Shown here: positions 9,501 to 14,323 of the stretch, piece after piece
Layout of the letters: the number at the start of each line of letters is the position of its first letter
Position numbering within the stretch: the first letter of the stretch is position 1
Assembly (NCBI GenBank): GCA_007119095.1
Contig: SKQI01000207.1
Span: forward strand, 1 to 14,323
DNA length: 14,323 bases
Direction of reading: 5' to 3'
Source of the DNA: Wenzhouxiangella sp.
GTDB lineage: Bacteria > Pseudomonadota > Gammaproteobacteria > Xanthomonadales > Wenzhouxiangellaceae
The notes under the pieces: generated by a model
Told to the model about the DNA's origin: nothing
Seen by the model: only the letters and a program-made list of their open reading frames with translations
The model's database searches: none
Made by a program: the position numbers and the translations under genes

Positions 9501-10378
9501 GTGCCGACCCAGAGCTGGCCATTGCTATCAACCATCAAGCTGCGGATCTGGTTGTCATCCAGCCGGTATTGGCCGGACCGGTGCCAGTGGCGCAGGACCT
9601 GGCCGGCATGGTCGAGCTCGAACATGCCGTGGCTGCGGCTGCCGACGAAGTGCCGGTCCGCGCTGATTGCGGCCAGCTCGAGGTTGATATCCATGCCCAG
9701 GGCTTCGCCGTGGGTCAGCAGCTGCTGGTCGCCCTCGCTCCAGCGGTAAAGCTGGGCACCGTCAGCTAGCAGCAGGTCGCCGTCGGCCAGGGCGGCCAGC
9801 AGGCGCAGCGGGTGGCCCAGGCGGGGAGAGTGAAAAGGCGGCTGACGAAACTGCTCGCGATCCTGGTCCAGCCACTGCAAGTCGCCGTCCTGACTCTGCA
9901 CCCAGACCCGGTCAAGCGCATCGACCTTGACATGCTCAAGAACGTCCGAGACCAGCGTACCGGGCTGGTCGGGCTGATGGCGATAGCGCTTGAAGCGTGC
10001 CAGGGTCGGATCCAGTCGATTCAGGCCGCTGGACTGCGTTGCAATCCACAAAAAACCGGCCTGGTCTTCGGCCAGATCGACGATGTGGTTGTCACCGACG
10101 GTGGCCTCGTCGCCAGGCGTATGCCGGAAGACCTCCAGGCGCTGGCCATCGAAACGGTTCAGGCCGTCTTGCGTACCAATCCAGATGAAGCCGCGCTGGT
10201 CCTGGTGAATGGCCCGTGCCGTAGCCTGGGACAGTCCGTCGCTGACATCGAGCCAGCGAAATCGCACCTCGTCGACGCCGGGCGGACTGGCCGCTGCGAC
10301 GGTCCCGATAAAAACCAGGCTGACGAGCAGCCATTGCCCCCATCTTGCGCGTGTCTGACGGTGTCGGATTCCGTTCAC
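6599..10378 (-). CDS. Two-component sensor histidine kinase with periplasmic Reg_prop propeller, Y_Y_Y, PAS, HisKA and HATPase domains
   Basis: A 1259-residue membrane sensor kinase with a GTG start at 10378. Residues ~14-30 form a signal peptide or first membrane segment ending TVAAAS. Residues ~40-720 are two-component regulator propeller repeats, seen as recurring GxIW(I/V)GTxxGLxRxD units such as RGFIWIGTQDGLNRFD, GQLWVGTITGLNRLD and GTIWFGTQGGGLHRM. A Y_Y_Y domain (~735-798, with LPPGDYQFEV) is followed by a membrane helix at 807-826. A PAS_3-like domain (~845-960, GVHPDDV) and a coiled coil (~955-1015) lead to HisKA with H1028 in GIAHEINTPLG. The HATPase domain has N1156/N1160, DNGRGM (D at 1191), FDPFFTT and GGSGLGMHIAHN. 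It ends shortly after that, so no receiver or DNA-binding domain is fused. The sensor probably reads an envelope or polysaccharide signal (family inference; ligand unknown) and phosphorylates a separate regulator, plausibly the convergent HD-GYP protein. Confidence 0.96.
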   Translation of the reverse strand: MNGIRHRQTRARWGQWLLVSLVFIGTVAAASPPGVDEVRFRWLDVSDGLSQATARAIHQDQRGFIWIGTQDGLNRFDGQRLEVFRHTPGDEATVGDNHIVDLAEDQAGFLWIATQSSGLNRLDPTLARFKRYRHQPDQPGTLVSDVLEHVKVDALDRVWVQSQDGDLQWLDQDREQFRQPPFHSPRLGHPLRLLAALADGDLLLADGAQLYRWSEGDQQLLTHGEALGMDINLELAAISADRHFVGSRSHGMFELDHAGQVLRHWHRSGQYRLDDNQIRSLMVDSNGQLWVGTITGLNRLDLSTGTSQSWGHDPSDPLGLSGSRIISLLEDAEGLIWAGSWTGGLSVHDPDTTAFLLVRNRPDEPASLPGNAVASVLENPDGTLWVSVLDVGGLARFDLQTGLLEWVRPQPEQPGGLPHRMVGSLLHDGPDLLVGTLGGGLVRLSAASGRFKRLFEDPARDIPHDALVENLQRDSNGGLWAATIGQGLFYLCPDCDRFQHFYPDPDDPHSIAGNEVNGILEDANDGIWVALRREGLNRLDLASGRFERFRSGEGKLRHNSVTGMLLAADGTIWFGTQGGGLHRMEMTANGPRFTAIGRPEGLNADAIGEVAEDRQGRIWVSTTAGLARISPDDLTIENFAFIDGHSGAGFFIGSINRQPPSHVWFGGLRGLVRVNLDEVAARNVRPQVVLTELMLFNQPVQPAPDSLLPKALHQLGTLTLPYDQSLLSIEFTAPGQLRHAAQLRYRFRLQGVDRDWIETSPSRAFATYSVLPPGDYQFEVSAGVESQPWGEPRILALTIQPPPWRSGAAWLSYALLLALVLLVVIWRTRLSWQRRQQAQQEIAASRERLRMALWGSRDELWEADMEKGTLIRENRMDRTSDDDDVAVMSLDQFWGGVHPDDVDDLKKTFINHASGKSERFEAQFRARSPRTDWRWMLSRGRVTRRNAVGKAVILSGTTRDITAVKRTEEALRRLNEELESRVEERTSELEASNRTLTQALEDLKLAQHQLVQTEKLAALGGLVAGIAHEINTPLGVGLTAASHLDTEARRFEEMLEKSSDLSPDQWARFASASRNSSQMILRNLRRASELVRSFKQVAVDQSSEQLRTFDLAGYMDEIMLSLQPQLKRQPHQIQLDIAPSIVMTTFPGALYQVLVNLIMNSLTHAFAEGEAGLIRIEASVADGTVSLCYSDNGRGMEPATAERIFDPFFTTRRGQGGSGLGMHIAHNLITNVLGGSIQLNTAPGQGARFEIRIPKTQQK

Positions 10379-10384
10379 CTGCTC

Positions 10385-10413
10385 ACAATAGCCGCAAGTT
10401 GGAGTGAAGTCGA
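10385..10413 (-). promoter_or_regulatory. Weak candidate promoter for the histidine kinase gene
   Basis: On the minus strand TCGACT (10408-10413, 4 of 6 to -35) is 17 bases from TATTGT (10385-10390, 4 of 6 to -10). The -10 ends only seven bases from the GTG start, so the transcript would be leaderless or nearly so. No strong Shine-Dalgarno sequence precedes the GTG, which fits, but the match is weak. Confidence 0.2.
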
Positions 10414-10436
10414 TCCCGGGGTGAAACGACTATGTC

Positions 10437-10442
10437 GGAGGT
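10437..10442 (+). promoter_or_regulatory. Strong Shine-Dalgarno-like GGAGGT upstream of argF'
   Basis: GGAGGT lies four bases before an in-frame TTG (10446) and ten bases from an in-frame GTG (10452). The ATG at 10503, which matches where homologous proteins begin, has no clear site of its own. The site therefore raises the possibility of a 17-19 residue N-terminal extension. Confidence 0.4.
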
Positions 10443-10502
10443 TTCTTGTCAGTGTGGGGGGTTTGTGGCACATTGCAGGTTGTCCCGACTCAGTTTCAAA
10501 TC

Positions 10503-11501
10503 ATGCGCCACTTCCTCAGCACGGTGGACTGGAACCGCGATGACCTCCAGGCCCTGCTTGATCAGGCAGCCGAACTGCGCCAGCACCGGGTCACCGATCA
10601 GCTGAAAGGGCGAACCATTGCCCTGCTTTTTCTCAACCCATCGCTGCGAACACGTTCATCGTTTGAAATCGGCGCTTTCCAGCTCGGGGCCCATGCCGTA
10701 GTGCTGGAGCCCGGCAAGGCCGCCTGGGGCATAGAGTTTGAGCCCGGTGTGGTGATGGATGGTGATGCCGAGGAGCATATTGCCGAGGTGGCCGGCGTGC
10801 TGTCGCGCTACTGCGATGCCATTGGGCTGCGGGCCTTCCCCTTATTCAAGGACTGGTCGAGTGATCGTCAGGACAAAGTGATTCGTTCTCTGGCCGCGCA
10901 CGCCAGCGTGCCGGTCATCAACATGGAAACCATCGTCCATCCGTGCCAAGAGCTGGCACTGATGCGCACCATCCAGGACCACCTTGGCCAGCCGGATGGC
11001 AAGAAGTTCGTCTTGACCTGGACCTGGCATCCGCGCCCGCTCAACACGGCCGTCGCTAATTCCGCATTGATGATTGCCAGCAAGTTCGGCATGAATGTGA
11101 CCTTGCTCGTGCCGCACGATGATTACCTGCTCGATGAACAGTTCATGGATGCAGCCTACGCCAATGCCGATGCTTCCGGCGGCAGTCTCGACATCAGCAC
11201 TGACATCGAGTCGTCCTATCAGGGTGCCAATTTCGTCTACGCCAAGAGCTGGGGCGCCTTGCCCTTGTATGGGCGCCCCGAAGAAGAAGCGCGCTTGCGC
11301 GAGCCTTTCCGACATTTCATGGTTGACGGCAAAAAGATGGCCATGACGGACAACGCCTTATTCAGCCACTGCCTGCCGCTGCGCCGTAACATCAAGGCCA
11401 CCGATGAGGTCATGGACGCTGACTACTGTGTGGCCCAGGACGAAGCTGAAAACCGTTTGCACGTCCAGAAAGCACTCATGTTGGAGCTGATGGGGCCCTG
11501 A
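10503..11501 (+). CDS. argF': N-acetylornithine carbamoyltransferase
   Basis: A 332-residue transcarbamylase that carbamoylates N-acetyl-L-ornithine to N-acetyl-L-citrulline in arginine biosynthesis. The carbamoyl-phosphate loop is NPSLRTRSSFE (45-55) instead of the STRTR of ordinary OTCases. HPCQ is at 146-149 and HCLPLRRNIKATD at 289-301. The segment VMDGDAEEH places E90 where Xanthomonas acetylornithine enzymes have their substrate-selecting glutamate (E92 there); succinylornithine enzymes carry proline nearby. K298 aligns with the lysine reported as carboxylated in the Xanthomonas enzyme. Recognition rests on recalled homologues that align end to end. The start at 10503 gives MRHFLSTVDW, which matches that N-terminus, although a strong Shine-Dalgarno site lies further upstream. 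It is the first gene of a rightward arg cluster with argG 61 bases on. An ordinary ornithine carbamoyltransferase is unlikely. Confidence 0.94.
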   Translation: MRHFLSTVDWNRDDLQALLDQAAELRQHRVTDQLKGRTIALLFLNPSLRTRSSFEIGAFQLGAHAVVLEPGKAAWGIEFEPGVVMDGDAEEHIAEVAGVLSRYCDAIGLRAFPLFKDWSSDRQDKVIRSLAAHASVPVINMETIVHPCQELALMRTIQDHLGQPDGKKFVLTWTWHPRPLNTAVANSALMIASKFGMNVTLLVPHDDYLLDEQFMDAAYANADASGGSLDISTDIESSYQGANFVYAKSWGALPLYGRPEEEARLREPFRHFMVDGKKMAMTDNALFSHCLPLRRNIKATDEVMDADYCVAQDEAENRLHVQKALMLELMGP

Positions 11502-11562
11502 AGCCGCCAGCTAGCTTCCCTGCCGCTTCCGATGCTTCGAAGTTTCTTACCAAGGTATTACC

Positions 11563-12765
11563 ATGCTTGAGAAAAATATCGTTGTCCTGGCCTTCTCCGG
11601 CGGCCTGGATACCAGCTACTGCGTTTTGGCCCTGAAGCAACAGGGTTTTGAGGTTCACACCGCTTTTGTCGATACCGGCGGTATCAGCGCCGAGCAGAAG
11701 CAGTGGATTGCCGAGCGTGCCCGTGCTCTGGGTGCTGTCGAGCATCACGAGCTGGATGCGGCCCAGCCGTTGTGGGACCAGTTCGTGGTGCCGCTGTTGT
11801 GGTCGGGTGCGCGCATGCTCGAGCAGTACCCGATGTTGTGCTCTGATCGCTATGTGATCGTGCAGCAGTGCCTGGCCCTGGCCGACAAGCTGGGCACCAA
11901 ACACTTCGCCCACGGCTGTACCGGCATGGGCAACGACCAGCTGCGCTTCGACCAGTCGGTGCGCTCGCTGGGCGATTACCAGATCCACGCCCCGATCCGC
12001 GAGCTGCAGCGCGAAACCAGCAATGTCCGCGCCCATGAACTGGAATTGATGGCCGAGGCCGGCGTCGAGGTGCCAACGTCGAATTCGCGCTACTCGATCA
12101 ATGAAAACCTGCTCGGCGTGACCTTGTCGGGTCAGGAAATCGATGAGTTCGGCGTGCCGGGTGAAGATACCCACGTCTGGTGCCGGCCGCGCTCGGAGTG
12201 GCCGGAGCAGCGCCTGGAACTGACCCTGGGCTTCGAGGCCGGGCGCGCGGTCAGTCTGGATGGCGAGCCGATGGCCGGTCCTGCCCTGCTGGCGGAGCTG
12301 AACCGGCGGCTGGGTGCCTATGGCGTCGGCCGCCACATCTACACCGGCGATGTCTCGATTGGCTTGAAGGGCCGGATCGTGTTCGAATGCCCCGGCGTCG
12401 ACGGCCTGATGCTGGCCCAGCGCGCTCTGCGGGAGGCGGTCAATACCCGCCTGCAGAACCAGTTCCAGCAGACCATCGCCAACCGCTGGGCCGAGCTGGT
12501 CTACACCGGCTTCTTCTTCGAGCCGCACAAGGCCGATCTGGAAGCCTATCTGAAAAGCGCCAACAGCCACGTTACCGGCGTGGTTCGCCTGGCGACCGAA
12601 GGCGGTGTCGTCCATCCGGTCGCGGTTGGTTCACGCTACCTGCTGAAAGACCCGGGTGCGGTCTATGCCCAGTCCGCATCCTGGACCCCGGAAGAAGCCG
12701 AAGGCTTCGTCAAACTCATCGGCCAAAGCTCCACCCTGGCCGCCCGGGTGCGGAGTCAGGAATAA
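11563..12765 (+). CDS. argG: Argininosuccinate synthase
   Basis: A 400-residue cytoplasmic enzyme joining citrulline and aspartate with ATP to make argininosuccinate. The ATP-pyrophosphatase P-loop is AFSGGLDTS (10-18). GCTGMGNDQLRFD (118-130) is the citrulline/aspartate-binding segment, and YSINENLLG and GLKGRIVFE are further conserved stretches. At residue 122 there is methionine, where many family members have lysine (GxTGKGND); I recall the same change in xanthomonad ArgG, so it is probably a clade trait rather than damage. AAGG sits seven bases before the ATG. The gene is co-directional with the acetylornithine carbamoyltransferase upstream and the acetylcitrulline deacetylase downstream, which together supply its citrulline. 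The stop codon is followed five bases later by a long inverted repeat. Confidence 0.97.
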   Translation: MLEKNIVVLAFSGGLDTSYCVLALKQQGFEVHTAFVDTGGISAEQKQWIAERARALGAVEHHELDAAQPLWDQFVVPLLWSGARMLEQYPMLCSDRYVIVQQCLALADKLGTKHFAHGCTGMGNDQLRFDQSVRSLGDYQIHAPIRELQRETSNVRAHELELMAEAGVEVPTSNSRYSINENLLGVTLSGQEIDEFGVPGEDTHVWCRPRSEWPEQRLELTLGFEAGRAVSLDGEPMAGPALLAELNRRLGAYGVGRHIYTGDVSIGLKGRIVFECPGVDGLMLAQRALREAVNTRLQNQFQQTIANRWAELVYTGFFFEPHKADLEAYLKSANSHVTGVVRLATEGGVVHPVAVGSRYLLKDPGAVYAQSASWTPEEAEGFVKLIGQSSTLAARVRSQE

Positions 12766-12770
12766 AAAGT

Positions 12771-12864
12771 GGAACCACGGAAGACACGGAACACACGGAA
12801 TAGAGATTCGTTCTCCGATTGCTCCGAGTTTTTCTTCCGTGCTTTCCGTGTCTTCCGTGGTTCC
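12771..12864. repeat. Long imperfect inverted repeat of 9-base CACGGAA units between argG and the deacetylase gene
   Basis: The left arm (12771-12800) and right arm (12835-12864) are 30 bases each and pair as reverse complements with two mismatches; the outer 21 positions are exact. The loop is 34 bases (12801-12834). Each arm is three tandem 9-base units of the form NNCACGGAA (reverse complement TTCCGTGNN). Such CACGGAA-type intergenic repeats occur in many bacterial genomes, and their translation gives the familiar spurious peptide strings like TTEDTEHTE, which appear here in one frame. No transposase is present. In RNA it could form a long hairpin between two cistrons. Confidence 0.9.
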
Positions 12865-12875
12865 TAAGCTTTTGA

Positions 12876-13955
12876 ATGCTCATGACATGTAACGAAATGC
12901 TGAATCACCTGGAAGCCTTGATTGCCTGTGACAGTCAGAATCCGCCGCGGGCGTTTGATGGCGAGGCGGCGATGTTTCGGTATTGCCGGGAGCAGCTGGA
13001 GCAGGCCGGATTTGCAGTCGAGGTAACCGACTTCGGTGATGGCCATGTCAATCTCTACGCCCGCCGCGGCAGTCCATCCGTGCTGTTCAACTGTCATCTT
13101 GATACGGTCCCGATCGGGCCGGGCTGGACCAGGCCGCCGCTGGAGCTGACCATCGAGGACGGGCGTGCCTACGGGCGTGGGGTGTGCGATATCAAGGGTG
13201 CGGCCGCCGCGCTGCTGGCCGTGGCGGAATCGACCGATGCGCCGATGGCGCTGCTGTTTTCCAGCGACGAAGAGGGGGCCGGCAGCTGCTGTGTCAGGAA
13301 GTTTCTGGAAAGCCCGGCGCACCGCGACTATCAGCAGGTCGTGGTCTGCGAGCCGACCGGCTGTCGGGCCATCCTGGCCCATCGCGGTTTTTTATCGGTG
13401 AAAGGCCGTTTTGCCGGGTTAATGGGTCATTCGTCGGAGTTTCGGGCCCTGGCAGACAATGCCAACCACCGGCTCAGCCGCTGGACGGTGGCCGCGCTGG
13501 ACTACTGCGCCGCCGAAGCCGAGGCTGGTCGCCACACCTGTTTCAATCTGGGCTTGGTCAACGGCGGCACCAAGTCGAACGTGATAGCCGGTGAGGCCAG
13601 CCTGCACTACTCGGCCCGCCTGGGCCCCGGGCAGTCCAACGAGGCCCTTTTCGACGCACTGAAAGACCTGGCCGGCGCCGATCGCCATGCCGAGTGGCAT
13701 ATTCCCTTCGCCGGCCCGCCGCTGCCGGCCGCCGGTCGCGACGATGCTGCTGCCCGAGCCTTCTGCCAGCACTATGAGCTGGACATTGGCGAGCCGGTCG
13801 GCTTCTGGACAGAGGCGTCTTTGTTCTCCGATGCCGGCATGAATGCGCTGGTGCTGGGACCGGGCGATATTGCCCAGGCCCATGCTGTCGACGAGTGGGT
13901 CACGCTGGAGCAATTGGATCGCGCCGCCGCAATCTACGCGGCCCTCGTGGGCTGA
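12876..13955 (+). CDS. argE': N-acetyl-L-citrulline deacetylase (ArgE/M20 family)
   Basis: A 359-residue M20-family metallo-deacetylase. Predicted metal and catalytic residues are visible: H74 and D76 in NCHLDTVP, D105 in VCDIKGA, the E132/E133 pair in SSDEEGAG, E159 in VCEPTG, and H336 in GDIAQAHAVDEW. WTEASLFSDAG (311-321) and the GPGDIAQAH end are strongly like the Xanthomonas acetylcitrulline deacetylase. Substrate assignment to acetylcitrulline rather than acetylornithine rests on that likeness and on the linked acetylornithine carbamoyltransferase, since that route needs a deacetylase acting after carbamoylation. The protein would be cytoplasmic. The first ATG (12876) is 11 bases beyond the inverted repeat, and neither it nor ATGs at 12882 and 12897 has a clear Shine-Dalgarno site, so the exact start is uncertain by a few codons. 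Confidence 0.92.
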   Translation: MLMTCNEMLNHLEALIACDSQNPPRAFDGEAAMFRYCREQLEQAGFAVEVTDFGDGHVNLYARRGSPSVLFNCHLDTVPIGPGWTRPPLELTIEDGRAYGRGVCDIKGAAAALLAVAESTDAPMALLFSSDEEGAGSCCVRKFLESPAHRDYQQVVVCEPTGCRAILAHRGFLSVKGRFAGLMGHSSEFRALADNANHRLSRWTVAALDYCAAEAEAGRHTCFNLGLVNGGTKSNVIAGEASLHYSARLGPGQSNEALFDALKDLAGADRHAEWHIPFAGPPLPAAGRDDAAARAFCQHYELDIGEPVGFWTEASLFSDAGMNALVLGPGDIAQAHAVDEWVTLEQLDRAAAIYAALVG

Positions 13956-13961
13956 AGCGAA

Positions 13962-14323
13962 TCAGCGGCTCACGTCGCCAAGCGCGGCATCGGGGACGAC
14001 GTAGGAAGTCATCAGCAGCGGGTCCTGCCATTCCAGCATGTCGGGAAAGCGGGCGGGGACAATCTCGACGGCGAAAATTTCCTGTACCCCATCCTCGAAG
14101 CGCAGGAAGGCCAGGGTCTCGCCGGTCTGCCAGTTGACCACCCAGACGCCGCTCTGCCGCTCTTCCTCGGCCAGGCGCTCGACCAGCGGAAAGCCGCTGA
14201 AGACGGCGCTTTCGCGAACCTGCGACAAGCCGATGAAGGCCAGCGGCCCAATAAAGGCCAGGCCACGGGTAAAGCCGGGCAGGGTTGCTATGGTTTGCCA
14301 TTGACCGCTGGCCGGGTCGACCC
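13962..14323 (-). CDS. TIGR03032 / DUF4915 family protein (partial, C-terminal part only)
   Basis: The minus-strand frame is open from the window's right edge to a TGA at 13962-13964, showing the last ~120 residues. The sequence LPGFTRGLAFIGPLAFIGLSQ, continuing through VRESAVFSGFPLVERL, GVWVVNWQTGETLAFLRFED and VQEIFAVEIVP, closely resembles the C-terminal signature of the TIGR03032 (DUF4915) family as I remember it. Members look beta-propeller-like and have no established reaction. The frame continues upstream of the TTG at 14228 without a stop, so the gene is simply cut by the window rather than short. It converges on the acetylcitrulline deacetylase gene with six bases between stop codons. 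No link to arginine synthesis is apparent. Confidence 0.85.
   Translation of the reverse strand, partial: VDPASGQWQTIATLPGFTRGLAFIGPLAFIGLSQVRESAVFSGFPLVERLAEEERQSGVWVVNWQTGETLAFLRFEDGVQEIFAVEIVPARFPDMLEWQDPLLMTSYVVPDAALGDVSR

Noticed and set aside
10466..10478. TGGCAC followed by TTGCA upstream of argF', resembling a sigma-54 promoter
   Set aside because: The two elements are only one base apart instead of about five, so the -24/-12 spacing is wrong.
11476..12615. Long minus-strand open frame opposite argG (379 codons)
   Set aside because: It is antisense to an intact argG with all motifs; composition and lack of any family signature mark it as a shadow frame.
12180..12803. Frame reading through argG into the inverted repeat, ending in TTEDTEHTE
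   Set aside because: The peptide is the typical spurious translation of the CACGGAA repeat, and the rest overlaps argG out of frame.
13948..13972. Possible terminator hairpin between the deacetylase and TIGR03032 genes
   Set aside because: Only a 4-5 base GCTG/CAGC stem can form and there is no T-run on either strand.

Overview
The window looks like a chromosomal segment of a GC-rich gammaproteobacterium of the Lysobacterales (Xanthomonadales), perhaps a Wenzhouxiangella-like lineage. The main pointers are: (1) an arginine cluster with a Xanthomonas-type N-acetylornithine carbamoyltransferase followed by argG and an acetylcitrulline deacetylase; (2) an M23 peptidase divergent from a tyrS of the ~400-residue KMSKS type; (3) a secreted beta-helix protein ending in a short IFxxxFE motif that I recall from secreted proteins of this order. 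The genus is an inference; no rRNA or other marker is present.

Layout. 1-1158 (-): 5' part of a membrane-anchored M23 peptidoglycan peptidase, cut by the window edge. 1335-2528 (+): tyrS. 2585-4606 (-): exported right-handed beta-helix protein of the choice-of-anchor Q type. 4753-4932 (-): 59-residue PLDNc-type membrane protein. 5069-6595 (+): response regulator with a REC, DUF3369 and HD-GYP layout, a predicted cyclic-di-GMP phosphodiesterase. 6599-10378 (-): 1259-residue sensor histidine kinase with a periplasmic propeller, ending 3 bases from the regulator's stop codon. 10503-11501, 11563-12765 and 12876-13955 (+): argF', argG and acetylcitrulline deacetylase. 13962-14323 (-): 3' part of a TIGR03032/DUF4915 family gene, cut by the window edge. 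No gene-free stretch exceeds 300 bases; the largest is 1159-1334 (176 bases). No tRNA, rRNA, CRISPR array, transposase or prophage gene was seen.

How the genes work together. The three arg genes encode consecutive steps of the acetylated arginine route: acetylornithine to acetylcitrulline, deacetylation to citrulline, then citrulline plus aspartate to argininosuccinate. The histidine kinase has no receiver or output domain, and the neighbouring HD-GYP regulator has no kinase in its own operon, so the two are plausibly a cognate pair linking an envelope signal to c-di-GMP turnover (inference). The other genes are housekeeping (tyrS, M23 peptidase) or cell-envelope/secreted accessory genes.

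The most distinctive non-coding element is a long imperfect inverted repeat at 12771-12864, built from 9-base CACGGAA-type units. It fills the argG-deacetylase gap and ends 11 bases before the deacetylase start codon. Nothing here is clearly a wholly undescribed system. The best leads are the repeat, the convergent kinase/HD-GYP pair, and the C-terminal motif of the beta-helix protein.
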